Assembly (NCBI RefSeq): GCF_026965555.1
Contig: NZ_CP114040.1
Coordinates: 3,844,001 to 3,908,000 of the forward strand
Reading direction: 5' to 3'
DNA length: 64,000 nucleotides
Source of the DNA: Nannocystis punicea
GTDB taxonomy: Bacteria; Myxococcota_A; Polyangia; Nannocystales; Nannocystaceae
Below, piece after piece: positions 24,992 to 35,083 of this stretch. Within the stretch, counting starts at the first letter, position 1. Each line of letters opens with the position of its first letter. The notes beneath the pieces are model-generated. The model ran no database searches, had not been told where the DNA came from, and worked only from the letters and a program-made list of their open reading frames with translations. Position numbers and translations under genes: made by a program.

Positions 24992-26455
24992 ATGAGCCTG
25001 TTCTCCACCGACAGCGCCCGTCCGCTCGGCAAGGGCAAGCAGAGCCCGGCCGGCAGCCTGCTCGATACCGAGCTGGCGGCCATGTTCCGCAACTACAAGC
25101 GCGCAGTGGCCGGCAGCTACCGCGCGCTCCCCTTCGAGGACCTGCAGCGCGGGGCGGTCCCGTCCGGCGCGCTGCAGGTGTCGCCGAAGATCGACGGCGA
25201 GCTGTGGTTCCTCGTGCTCGACGAGCAGCAGGCGATCCTGTGCTCGCCGACCGGCCGAGTGGTCTCGGGCGACGTGCCGGTGCTGCTCGAGGCCAAGGCG
25301 GCGCTCGGGCGCAAGCAGGGCCGCACGGTGCTGGCGGGCGAGCTGTTCGCCGCCAAGGCGCCGGGGCAGGGCCGGCCGCGCGTCGGCGACCTCGGGTCGG
25401 CGATGGGCGGCGAGGCGCAGGCGCAGGTCGAGCGCATGGCGTACTTCGCGTTCGACGTGCTCCACGGCGGCGACGCCGAGGCGCCGCAGCGGCCGCCGCT
25501 GTACGTCGACCGCCTGGCGCTGTGCCAGCGGCTGCTGGCCGGCGGCAAGCGGCTGCAGGCGATCAAGACCGAGCAGGCGACCAGCGCCGACCAGGTGATG
25601 CAGCGCTGGAACGAGTGGGTCGAGGGCGGCAAGGGCGAGGGCCTGGTCGTCCGCACCGCCGACAACCTGGTCTTCAAGCTCAAGCCGACCATCGACATCG
25701 ACGCGGCGATCATCGGCTACACCGACAGCTCCGACGAGCCCGAGGCGGTCGGCTCGCTGCTGCTGGCGATGATGCGCGACGACGGCCAGTTCCAGGTCAT
25801 CGGCGCCTGCGGCAACATGCCGACCGAGCAGCGCAAGGAGTTCTACCGGCAGCTGTCGGGCAAGAGCATCGCGTCCAACTACCGCTACGCCAACAGCAAG
25901 GGCGCGCTGTACCGCTTCGTCCCGCCCGAGACGGTGATCGAGGTCAAGGTCACCGACATCCAGGGCGAGGACTCGAGCGGCGACCCGATCCTCCGCATGG
26001 TGCTCGAGCACAGCCAGCCCGGCTGGCGCACGATCCGCGAGATGCCCGGCGTGTCGATCCTCCACCCGGTGTTCTCGCGCGTCCGCAGCGACAAGACCGT
26101 CAACCCGGTCGACATCCGCGTCGCCCAGGTGCTCGAGCGGGTCCAGATCGACAGCCTCAACAAGAAGGCCGAGCGCCTGGTCCTGCCGGCCTCCGAGGTG
26201 ATCCGCCGCGAGGTCTACGCCAAGAGCGCCAAGGGCCAGCAGGCGGTCCGCAAGCTCGTCATCTGGCGCACCAACAAGGAGAAGGCCGACCCCAACTACC
26301 CGGCCTTCGTGGTCCACTGGACCGACTTCTCCGCCGGCCGCAAGACCCCGCTCGAGCGCGAGGTCCGGCTGGCGCCGACGCTCGGCGAGGCGCTCAAGAT
26401 CGGCGACGACATGGTCGCCGAGAACATCAAGAAGGGCTGGGACAAGGTCGGCTGA
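24992..26455 (+). CDS. ATP-dependent DNA/RNA ligase-like nucleotidyltransferase
   Basis: 487 residues. The nucleotidyltransferase motifs of the covalent ligase/capping superfamily are in order: motif I SPKIDGE with lysine K66, motif III VLAGELFA (E117), IIIa YFAFDVLH (F154/D155), IV GKGEGLVV (E216) and V VFKLKP (K229, K231). The Arg that usually follows KxDGE in DNA ligases is replaced by Leu, which is unusual. A beta-rich region with DIQGEDSSGDPI follows, then a basic C-terminal extension of about 150 residues unlike standard LigC/LigD. It could seal DNA or RNA ends, or transfer AMP to another substrate. It is third in an operon behind a good promoter. An AGACTGGAG ribosome-binding site precedes the ATG. 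Confidence 0.75.
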   Translation: MSLFSTDSARPLGKGKQSPAGSLLDTELAAMFRNYKRAVAGSYRALPFEDLQRGAVPSGALQVSPKIDGELWFLVLDEQQAILCSPTGRVVSGDVPVLLEAKAALGRKQGRTVLAGELFAAKAPGQGRPRVGDLGSAMGGEAQAQVERMAYFAFDVLHGGDAEAPQRPPLYVDRLALCQRLLAGGKRLQAIKTEQATSADQVMQRWNEWVEGGKGEGLVVRTADNLVFKLKPTIDIDAAIIGYTDSSDEPEAVGSLLLAMMRDDGQFQVIGACGNMPTEQRKEFYRQLSGKSIASNYRYANSKGALYRFVPPETVIEVKVTDIQGEDSSGDPILRMVLEHSQPGWRTIREMPGVSILHPVFSRVRSDKTVNPVDIRVAQVLERVQIDSLNKKAERLVLPASEVIRREVYAKSAKGQQAVRKLVIWRTNKEKADPNYPAFVVHWTDFSAGRKTPLEREVRLAPTLGEALKIGDDMVAENIKKGWDKVG

Positions 26456-26468
26456 GCGCCTGACCGCG

Positions 26469-26526
26469 AGGGCATGTCCCTCCGGGCATGACACGAGGGG
26501 CAGGTTCTTCGGGACCTGCCCCTTCG
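26469..26526. repeat. 14-bp-phased array between convergent genes, forming a hairpin
   Basis: Units GGGCATGTCCCTCC, GGGCATGACACGAG, GGGCAGGTTCTTCG and GGACCTGCCCCTTC. The last two units pair as a strong stem (AGGGGCAGGT with ACCTGCCCCT around an 8-nt loop), so the array may act as a bidirectional transcription barrier even though it lacks a T-run. Confidence 0.8.
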
Positions 26527-26537
26527 TTCATGTTGGG

Positions 26538-27314
26538 TCAGGCGGTCTCGCCGCCGTCGATCGCCAGCGCCTGGCCGGTGACCCCGCCGGCGGCGCGGCG
26601 GGCCAGCCAGGCGACCAGGTCGGCGACCTCGGCCGGGCTGCGCAGCCGGCCCTGCGGCGAGAAGCGGGCCAGGGCCTTGCGGGCCTCGTCCTCGCTGCGG
26701 CCGGTGGTCGCCTGGATGTTGCGCGCGGCGTCGGCGACGATGTCGGTGTCGGTGAAGCCGGGGCAGACCGCGTTGACGGTGACGTCCTTGCTGGCAAGCT
26801 CGACGGCGAGGGCCCGCGTCCAGCCGAGCAGGCCGGCCTTGCTGGCCGAGTAGGCGGCCGTGTACGCGTAGCCCTTGACCGCGGCGGTCGAGGCGACGTT
26901 GACGACGCGGCCCCAGCCCGCCGCGAGCATGCCGGGGACGAGGGCGCGGGTGAGGACGAACGGGGCGGTGCAGTTGAGCTCGAAGAGGCGGGCCCAGTCG
27001 TCGTCGCCGGTGCGCGCGAGCGGGGCCGAGTGGGCGGCCCCGGCGTTGTTGACCAAAACCTGGACGCGGCGTCCGAGCTGTCCCTCGAGACCTGTCACTT
27101 CGGCCAGGAATGACGAACGGGAGGCGGGGTCGCCGAGGTCGACGGCGAGGAGGTGAGCGCCGTGGGGGAGCGAGAGCTCGGCCTGCACGCGCTCCAGGGC
27201 GTGGCGGTCGCGGCCGGCGAGCAGGAGGGTGTGGGTCGGCGCGAGCGCCTCGGCGACGGCGCGACCGATGCCTCGGCCGGCCCCGGTGATGAGCGCGAGC
27301 GGTGCGTTCGACAT
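26538..27314 (-). CDS. short-chain dehydrogenase/reductase
   Basis: 258 residues, the standard length for a classical SDR. The cofactor loop is ITGAGRGIGRAVAE. VNNAGA is at about residue 85. The catalytic Ser sits in NVASTAAV and the Tyr/Lys pair in YSASKAG. PGFTDTDIV and the C-terminal VTGQALAIDGGE resemble 3-oxoacyl-ACP or acetoacetyl-CoA reductases. NADPH preference is likely from the dinucleotide region, but the substrate is unknown. TACACT (27322-27327) is 7 nt before the ATG. A 14-bp repeat cluster (27077-27110) is embedded in the coding sequence around VTGLEGQLG. Confidence 0.85.
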   Translation of the reverse strand: MSNAPLALITGAGRGIGRAVAEALAPTHTLLLAGRDRHALERVQAELSLPHGAHLLAVDLGDPASRSSFLAEVTGLEGQLGRRVQVLVNNAGAAHSAPLARTGDDDWARLFELNCTAPFVLTRALVPGMLAAGWGRVVNVASTAAVKGYAYTAAYSASKAGLLGWTRALAVELASKDVTVNAVCPGFTDTDIVADAARNIQATTGRSEDEARKALARFSPQGRLRSPAEVADLVAWLARRAAGGVTGQALAIDGGETA

Positions 27315-27449
27315 GCGGGGGAGTGTAGCCGCGGGCGAAGCGGCGCGGGGCCGCGGCGGCGACGTCGGCTCACGCGCGGGTGATTCGACGGCCAGCGGCG
27401 CCCCGCAGGACCACCGGGGACAGGCCAAGCCCCCGGCGAGCACGACGCG

Positions 27450-27827
27450 ACGGGCGGGCCGCTCGAGCACGAACGCGTCACGACAGTGCAGGCCACGCCC
27501 GGCGAGCATCGACGCGTCGGCGGCAGCTCGAGCACAACGAGGCACGGACGCTGCGCCGGTGCTGCCCGTGCATCGGTGAGCACGGCGCGTCGGCGGCAGC
27601 TCGAGCACAACGAGGCACGGACGGCTGCGCCGGTGCCGGGCATCGGCGAGCACGGCGCGTCGGCGGCAGCTCGAGCACAACGAGGCACGGACGGCTGCGC
27701 CGGTGCCGTGCATCGGCGAGCACGGCGCGTCGGCGGGAGCTCGAGCACAACGAGGCACGGACGGCTGCGCCGGTGCCGTGCATCGGCGATCACGGCGCGT
27801 CGGGCGGCAGCTCGAGCACGAACGCGA
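27450..27827. repeat. 70-bp tandem repeat block derived from the end of a gene
   Basis: Exact 70-bp periodicity is seen at 27585, 27655, 27725 and 27795 (each starting GCGCGT), with a slightly longer copy from about 27512 and a degenerate partial copy at about 27453. The rightmost copy is the 3' end of the lipoprotein gene at 27790-29160 and includes its stop codon and the codons for ELPPDAP. The units are contiguous, so this is not a CRISPR array. Reading frames across it are repeat artefacts. Confidence 0.9.
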
Positions 27828-29160
27828 TGAAGTGGCGCATCGCACCGTCGGTCCCGCGGGCCTGCGTGAACGCGAGGTCGACCGCGAGCGGCGCGACAGC
27901 GGGGCGCACGAGCTGCAGCAGGGCCGCGAGGTCGCGGCTGGAGGCGAGGCCGCTGTAGAACTTGCGGGTGGTGGTCCAGCGGGCGGCGATCCGGTCGACG
28001 CCGGGCTTGAGGGTCGCCATCGCGGCGTCGTCGGGTCGGGTTCGCAGAGCGTCGAGGATCGCCGCGAGTTCGCCGGCGGGCGCCGGTCGCTCGCGCAGGG
28101 CGGGCCAGCGCTCACGCATGAGCGCGAGCACGAGTTCGCGGCCGGCGGCGGGTGTCAGGGCCTGGAAGCGACGCAGGACGCGGAGCGCGACCCCGGCCTC
28201 GCGCGGACCGACCGGCGCGGCGGCGACCTGGACGATCGCCGCGTCGGGCTCGAGCAGCGCGTGGAGCTCGAGCGGGCGATAGCCGAGCTCGGTCGCCGCG
28301 TCTTCGACGGCGATCGACCACAGAGCGCTGCAGCGGGCCCGATCGGTGACGTCGACGCCGTCCACCGCCGGCGGGATGGCGGCGCAATCGCCTGGATCGC
28401 CGGTCTGCGCCAGCGGCGGACGACCGAGGCGGCGCCGGGCCTCGGCGACCGCGAGGGCGAGGGACGGCGCGGCGACGTCGACGAGGCCCGCGCCGTCGCC
28501 GAGGCGCACGCGCGCGGCCGGGCCGGTGCTGCGGCCGACGACCAGGGCGAGCTCGAGGTCGGCGGCAGTCGCTGATGGATCGAGGGCGAGCGCGAACCGG
28601 CCGTCCTGCAGCGGGACGTCGCGCACCTCGACGCCGGCAGGAGTGGCCTGGTACAGGCGCAGGGCGTCGGCCTGCACGAGCAGTCGGCCGGACAGCTGGG
28701 TCGCGCCGGCCCGGGGCAGCGCGAGCTCGACGGTCCGGCGGGCGGCGACGAGGAGGAGCGCCCCGGCGGGCAACGAGGCCGTGCCGAGCGCGATCGGGTC
28801 GTCGCCGGGCAAGAGTTTCGTGAGCTCGGCGAGCGCTGCGTCGACGCCGTCGGGCTCGACGATCCGCGCGTCGACGACCAGCAGCGGCGAGCCGCAGGCG
28901 ATCGGGAGCCGGTGACGATGCGCGCGTGGGTCGAGCCGCGGCGAAGCGTCGAGGAGACCGGCGGCGACGCAGTCGAGCGCGGGATCGAAGACGAACGGCC
29001 GCGACGCGAGCATCGCAGTCTCGAGCGGTCCATGGGCGGGGCGGACGGCGACCGCATAGTCGGGCGGCGGGGGCGAGTCCGAAGGCGGGGGTGGCTCGAC
29101 GGACGTCGCCCGACTGCAGGCGGCGAGGGCGAACAGGGCGAACAGGAGCTCGCGGCGCAT
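27790..29160 (-). CDS. hypothetical lipoprotein
   Basis: 456 residues. The signal peptide ends in the lipobox LAAC (MRRELLFALFALAACS). The mature protein is Ala/Leu/Arg-rich with three or four Cys and no recognised domain. It is last in a probable operon behind a 306-residue hypothetical protein and a Ser/Thr kinase. A 120-nt gap to its upstream neighbour contains repeat-family units at 29221-29253. Its stop codon lies in the outermost copy of the 70-bp tandem repeat, so the repeat block appears to have been born from its 3' end. Confidence 0.65.
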   Translation of the reverse strand: MRRELLFALFALAACSRATSVEPPPPSDSPPPPDYAVAVRPAHGPLETAMLASRPFVFDPALDCVAAGLLDASPRLDPRAHRHRLPIACGSPLLVVDARIVEPDGVDAALAELTKLLPGDDPIALGTASLPAGALLLVAARRTVELALPRAGATQLSGRLLVQADALRLYQATPAGVEVRDVPLQDGRFALALDPSATAADLELALVVGRSTGPAARVRLGDGAGLVDVAAPSLALAVAEARRRLGRPPLAQTGDPGDCAAIPPAVDGVDVTDRARCSALWSIAVEDAATELGYRPLELHALLEPDAAIVQVAAAPVGPREAGVALRVLRRFQALTPAAGRELVLALMRERWPALRERPAPAGELAAILDALRTRPDDAAMATLKPGVDRIAARWTTTRKFYSGLASSRDLAALLQLVRPAVAPLAVDLAFTQARGTDGAMRHFIAFVLELPPDAP

Positions 29161-29220
29161 CGCGGCGGAGGATCGCACGGAGCCGGGGCGGGCGACAACG
29201 GGAGGCCGGCGGTCGAACAT

Positions 29221-29253
29221 GGCTGTCCGATCGGTCATGTCCGATCGGCCAGC
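29221..29253. repeat. 14-bp-phased repeat units
   Basis: GGCTGTCCGATCGG, TCATGTCCGATCGG and CCAGC follow one another at 14-nt spacing in the spacer between two minus-strand genes. A closely similar GCTGTCCGATCGGCCAGG occurs at 34274-34291, upstream of darT. Confidence 0.7.
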
Positions 29254-29279
29254 AGCGGGCCGCACCTCCGGGGACGAGC

Positions 29280-30200
29280 TCAGGTCTCGCGCTCGACGGC
29301 GTCGAGGACGATGCGCGGGCCGAAACCCTCGGCGTAGCTCTCGTCGGCGAGGTCCCACGCCAGCGCGTACTCCTGCGCGCTCACTCGCGCCGACCTGGCC
29401 AGCCACCAGAGCAGATCGTCGCCCCAGTTCGCCGGCGGTTCGGGGGGCATCGCGTCGGGATCGGCGAGCGTCCGCGCGGCGGCCCCGGCGGCGTAGAGCT
29501 CGAACCATGGCGAGACGTGGCGCGCGGGCCGGGCGATCCACCCCGTCAGCAGGGTCTGCAGGCGAGCGTGGTCGGCCCGGCGATCGGCGGCGGTGCGCGG
29601 TCGCCAACCGAGCGGGGCGATCGCGGCGGCCACGTCGGGACGAACGACTCCCTCGCTCGCGCTGCAATAGAACGGGAGGTAGTTCTCGCCGCGGCCGCGC
29701 AACGCGGCCACGACCGCGCCGGCGTTGCGCAGCGAGCACTGGAAGCGGACGCCGGCGGGCCCGAGCCAGGTCATGTTGCCGAGGGCGGCGTACAGCGCCC
29801 GGGCGAAGTCGAGGTCGGTGAGGGCGAGCGCGACGTCGATGCTGCCGGCGAGCGCGAGCTCGAAGAAGGTCACGACCGTTCGAGATGGGTCCGGTACGAA
29901 GCGCGCCGGTCCGTCGCCGGCGAACGCGAGCGCGCCGCCGATGAGGTCGTGCGGGAGCGACACCACGGCCCAGGCGGTCGCCTCGTCGGCGTCGGGTTGC
30001 AGGTCCTCGAGCACGCGGGTCGCGGTCGCCGGGGTGCCGTCGGGCAGGACGATCGGCTCGGCCCGGCGGGCGACGCCGCGGAAGTAACTCACGACGGTCT
30101 CGCCGCGCCGGCGCTGCCATGCGAGCGGGCCCTGCCACGCGTCGCCGTCACCCGGGTGACCTGGATCGGGCTCGTCGTCTCGCAACAACTCGAGCGCCAT
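29280..30200 (-). CDS. hypothetical protein linked to a Ser/Thr kinase gene
   Basis: 306 residues, soluble, with no signal peptide or membrane helix. It is Ala/Leu/Trp-rich with a C-terminal WGDDLLWWLARSARVSAQEY segment. It begins 8 nt after the stop codon of the Ser/Thr kinase gene, so the two are almost certainly co-transcribed and translationally linked. It could be a kinase substrate or regulatory partner. I do not recognise the family. Confidence 0.7.
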   Translation of the reverse strand: MALELLRDDEPDPGHPGDGDAWQGPLAWQRRRGETVVSYFRGVARRAEPIVLPDGTPATATRVLEDLQPDADEATAWAVVSLPHDLIGGALAFAGDGPARFVPDPSRTVVTFFELALAGSIDVALALTDLDFARALYAALGNMTWLGPAGVRFQCSLRNAGAVVAALRGRGENYLPFYCSASEGVVRPDVAAAIAPLGWRPRTAADRRADHARLQTLLTGWIARPARHVSPWFELYAAGAAARTLADPDAMPPEPPANWGDDLLWWLARSARVSAQEYALAWDLADESYAEGFGPRIVLDAVERET

Positions 30201-30208
30201 GACGGTGC

Positions 30209-31903
<1,695 letters not shown>

Positions 31904-32061
31904 CGCGGCTCCGTGCGCGCGCAGGCGCCGGCGGTTCAGTGTGGCACTGTCGGACCGCGGTCGTGAAGGTCGGGCGGCGCCGGTGCGCACGTGCGGTCGA
32001 TAACGCGCGGCGCGAACGCAGGTCGCTTGTCGCTGCTTCGCCGGTGGTGGTAGCGTCGGTC

Positions 32062-32922
32062 GTGCTCTCGCGCGGACGGACGCGTCGAAACGGCCGAATT
32101 CCCGCGCTGGCGCGCTGCTGTCGGCTCGCCGCCGCGATCGCCGGGTGCCTCGCGGTGGCCGCCCCGGCGACCGCGCGCCAGCCCGAGGCCGCGCCGGCCG
32201 CCAGCGACGAGGCCGAGGCGCAGCGGCTGTTCGAGGAGGGCTCGAAGGCCTACAACCTCGGCAAGTTCGACGTCGCCATCGCGCGGTTCGAGGCGGCGTA
32301 CGAGCTGAGCCACGCCGAGGCGCTGCTCTACAACCTCGGCCAGGCCTACAGCAAGCGCTACGAGCTCGAGCCCGACCCGGCCTACCTGCGCCAGGCGCGG
32401 GTGCTGTTCCTCAACTTCGCCAAGATCGCCGAGGCCTCCGGCGGCGACAGCCGCGACGCGCGGGCCCATGTCGCGGCGATCGACGTCCAGCTGGCCGGGC
32501 TGGGCAAGGCCGAGGCCGAGCCGCAGCCCGAGGGGCCGGCGCCCGCGCCGGCGCCCGCGCCCGAGCCGCCGGCGCCGAAGCAGCCGTACCGGCCGCGGGC
32601 GGCCGGGATCGCCGGCTACGCGCTGATCGGCGGCGGCCTGGTCCTCGGGACAGGTCTGGGCGCGCTCGGGCTCGTCAGCGCGGCGCGGATCGACGAGCAG
32701 CGGCGCGACGAGTGGCAGTACGTGCCGCTGTCGGCCGCGCGCGAGCAGCAGTACGCCGACAGCCATCAATCCGCGCGGGCGCTCGCGTTCGCCGGCATCG
32801 GGGTCGGCGGCGCGCTGCTGGTGACCGGCGTCGTGCTGGTCGCAGTCGACGCGGCGCGCGGCGGCAAGGCCGGACCGCGGCGCGCCCAGCTGCGCCCCGG
32901 CGGCCTGGCGGTCGCGTTCTAG
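32062..32922 (+). CDS. exported TPR-like protein with two C-terminal membrane helices
   Basis: 286 residues from a GTG. The N-terminus forms a signal sequence ending AVAAPATARQ. Residues about 45-145 resemble a tetratricopeptide pair (AQRLFEEGSKAYNLGKFDVAIARFEAAYELS, ALLYNLGQAYSKRYEL). A Pro/Ala linker follows, then two hydrophobic helices around residues 185-205 and 235-260. Such proteins are common in myxobacteria beside Ser/Thr kinases, often of unknown function. TAGCGT (32051-32056) is 5 nt upstream of the GTG, which supports this start over a longer frame. The next gene begins 9 nt after its stop. Confidence 0.75.
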   Translation: MLSRGRTRRNGRIPALARCCRLAAAIAGCLAVAAPATARQPEAAPAASDEAEAQRLFEEGSKAYNLGKFDVAIARFEAAYELSHAEALLYNLGQAYSKRYELEPDPAYLRQARVLFLNFAKIAEASGGDSRDARAHVAAIDVQLAGLGKAEAEPQPEGPAPAPAPAPEPPAPKQPYRPRAAGIAGYALIGGGLVLGTGLGALGLVSAARIDEQRRDEWQYVPLSAAREQQYADSHQSARALAFAGIGVGGALLVTGVVLVAVDAARGGKAGPRRAQLRPGGLAVAF

Positions 32923-32931
32923 CGGAGGTCC

Positions 32932-34263
32932 ATGCGCGCGCGCTTCGTATCGCTCCCCGTCGCCGCGATCGCCGTGGCCAGCTGCTTTCAGGTCGAGCCG
33001 TTGCCCGATTGCGGTGACAGGGCCGGCGAGGACGGCCTCCACACGCCCCACTACCTGTGCATGCCGCGGGCCGGCGAACCACTGCAGATGCCCGTGGCGC
33101 CGCGCCGGCTGCTGCGCGGCGACTTCGACGACGAGGGCGTCGACAACGACTTCGCCGTCCTCCTCGACCTCGGGCGCATCCAGATCCACACGACGCGCGA
33201 CCAGAAGACGAAGCTGAGCGCCGAGCTCGAGATGGACGGCCAGATCGAGGCGATCACCGCGGCGCGCTTCTTCGACGGCGGCGAGCACGGCGACGACCTG
33301 CTCGGCGTCACCGCCGGCAAGCCGATGAGCGGCACCGCCGGCAAGGTGTTCGGGTTCCACAACGGCGGCGACGTGTTTGCGCTCGCGGTGAAGGAGCAGT
33401 TCGAGGCGGCGACGCTGTTCCCGTGGGGCAACTGCCCGGCGCCGAACAGCATCGAGGCGCCCGAGGTGGTCGGCACGAACCAGGCGGCCGGGCTGGCGAT
33501 CGGCTGCGATAGCGGGCCGCCGCCGGAGGGCAAGCCCGAAGAAGAGCCGCTCGACGGGATGGTGGTGAAGGCCGACAGCGGGGTGCTGTTCGCGGCGCAG
33601 AAGCGGGGGGGGCTGCAGATCCCCGAGCTCACCGGCGTGCACGCGGTCAACGTCGCCCAGCTCGACGGGCTCGCCTTCGAGGACATCGTGTTCGCCCACC
33701 GGCCGATCGACAGCGAGCACGAGTCGCTGGCGGTCTACCTGGTGCAGGAGGACGCGTTCGGCGGCCAGCCCCAGGATCCCGAGCGCCTCGACATCCCGCT
33801 CGCGCGCTACGATATCCGCCGCGTCCTGCTCGACGATCTCGACGGTGACGGCGATGTCGACCTGGTCGCGGTGCACCCGGCCGCCCGCGGGCTCTCGGTC
33901 GTCCGTCAGCGCCGCAGCGAGCCGCTGCTGTTCGAGGACCCGCAGTACTTCGACGTCGGCCAGGAGATCCGCGACGCGGTGCTCGGCGACTTCACCGGCG
34001 ACGGCGAGGTCGACATCGCCGTCGCCCACGACGTCGACGGCACCGGCCTCAACGGGGTCAGCGTCCTGATCCGGACCCCCGACCTGACGCCCGGCCAGGT
34101 CGACTACGCGCTCGCGCCCGCGGGCGAGGTCAGCGGCGAAATCGTCGACCTCGAGCCCCTCGACTACGACGGCGACGGCCGCATCGACATCGGCGCGGTG
34201 CTCAAGGTCGGCAGCGAGGGGCGGGTGTTCTTCTGGCTCAATCGCTCGCCCGCGGGCGGGTGA
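32932..34263 (+). CDS. FG-GAP/VCBS-repeat lipoprotein
   Basis: 443 residues. The signal peptide ends in the lipobox VASC. Calcium-loop repeats are seen at DLDGDGDVDLVAVH, DFTGDGEVDIAVAHD and DYDGDGRIDIGAVLK, with weaker ones earlier, consistent with a beta-propeller displayed on the cell surface. It follows the TPR-like gene by 9 nt and is probably in the same operon. No enzymatic domain is visible. Confidence 0.8.
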   Translation: MRARFVSLPVAAIAVASCFQVEPLPDCGDRAGEDGLHTPHYLCMPRAGEPLQMPVAPRRLLRGDFDDEGVDNDFAVLLDLGRIQIHTTRDQKTKLSAELEMDGQIEAITAARFFDGGEHGDDLLGVTAGKPMSGTAGKVFGFHNGGDVFALAVKEQFEAATLFPWGNCPAPNSIEAPEVVGTNQAAGLAIGCDSGPPPEGKPEEEPLDGMVVKADSGVLFAAQKRGGLQIPELTGVHAVNVAQLDGLAFEDIVFAHRPIDSEHESLAVYLVQEDAFGGQPQDPERLDIPLARYDIRRVLLDDLDGDGDVDLVAVHPAARGLSVVRQRRSEPLLFEDPQYFDVGQEIRDAVLGDFTGDGEVDIAVAHDVDGTGLNGVSVLIRTPDLTPGQVDYALAPAGEVSGEIVDLEPLDYDGDGRIDIGAVLKVGSEGRVFFWLNRSPAGG

Positions 34264-34264
34264 G

Positions 34265-34292
34265 GGACCGTGAGCTGTCCGATCGGCCAGGT
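34265..34292. repeat. 14-bp-family units upstream of darT
   Basis: GGACCGTGAGCTGTCC then GATCGGCCAGGT immediately follow the end of the FG-GAP lipoprotein gene. Together with the array at 36131-36180 they flank the darT-darG pair. Confidence 0.55.
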
Positions 34293-34428
34293 AATCCGTG
34301 GTGTGAGCACCTCAGTCCCCAGTCGCGGTCGAGCATGGTGATGCGGGAGCAAACGCACAGCTTGTCGGCGCCGCACCCGTTATCGTGCGAGGGACGCCGC
34401 TCGCTGCTGCGGGCGGCGAGACCATGGC

Positions 34429-35076
34429 ATGGCTGTTCTGTCCGCACGGCCGAAGATCTATCACATCACGCATGTGGAGAATCTCGCGGGGATTCTCGAC
34501 GCAGGCGTGTTGTGGTCCGACGCTGCGATGATCCAGCGTGGCGGACCCTCGGCGACGATCGGGATCTCGAAGATCAAACAGCGGCGGCTCGAGCTGACGA
34601 TCCCCTGTCATGCGCCGTGCACTGTCGGCGAGTTCGTCCCGTTTTACTTCTGTCCGCGCTCGGTCATGCTCTACGTGATTTCAAAGCGCTATCATCCAGA
34701 GCTCGCATATCGTGGCGGCCAGGAGCCGATCGTGCATCTCGAGGCTGACGTGCACGAGGTTGTAGCATGGGCGCGGCGCGCGAGGCGCCCATGGGCCTTC
34801 AGCCGTTCGAACGCCGGCGCCCGCTACGCAAGCTTCAGCGCAGACTTGTCGCAGCTCGGCGAACTGGACTGGGATGCGGTGCACGAGCGGAATTTCCAGG
34901 ATCCGGCGGTCAAGGAAGCCAAGCAGGCCGAATTCCTGGTCCACGATTCGTTCCCGTGGACCCTGATCGAGCGAATCGGGGTCCACGACAAGGCGATCTA
35001 CCACAAGTGTGCAACACTTCTCGCATCGGCGGGGCACAAGCCACGCCTCGAGCTCCAGCCTGGCTGGTATTACTAG
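34429..35076 (+). CDS. darT: DarT DNA ADP-ribosyltransferase toxin
   Basis: 215 residues. It has the DarT (DUF4433) pattern: IYHITHVENLAGILDAG near the N-terminus for NAD binding, FYFCPRSVMLYVI, ARYASFSAD and the C-terminal AEFLVHDSFPW containing the catalytic glutamate. DarT attaches ADP-ribose from NAD+ to thymidine (or guanosine, depending on subfamily) in single-stranded DNA, blocking replication unless DarG removes it. An in-frame ATG at 34424 is in another frame; 34429 gives the family N-terminus. It lies 7 nt before darG. GC here is about 57% in a hand-counted line, lower than neighbours, which fits an acquired toxin-antitoxin module. Confidence 0.9.
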   Translation: MAVLSARPKIYHITHVENLAGILDAGVLWSDAAMIQRGGPSATIGISKIKQRRLELTIPCHAPCTVGEFVPFYFCPRSVMLYVISKRYHPELAYRGGQEPIVHLEADVHEVVAWARRARRPWAFSRSNAGARYASFSADLSQLGELDWDAVHERNFQDPAVKEAKQAEFLVHDSFPWTLIERIGVHDKAIYHKCATLLASAGHKPRLELQPGWYY

Positions 35077-35083
35077 AGGCTCC

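Noticed and set aside
27450..27827. Possible CRISPR array
   Set aside because: The repeats are contiguous 70-bp units with no variable spacers and no cas genes nearby.
27478..27830. Several overlapping reading frames encoding Arg/Ala/Cys-rich peptides
   Set aside because: They are produced by the 70-bp tandem repeat in different frames and have no protein-like features.
32639..32660. TCCTCGGGACAGGT in the TPR-like gene as a repeat unit
   Set aside because: Only a single core, inside a normal Gly-rich membrane helix; not enough to count.
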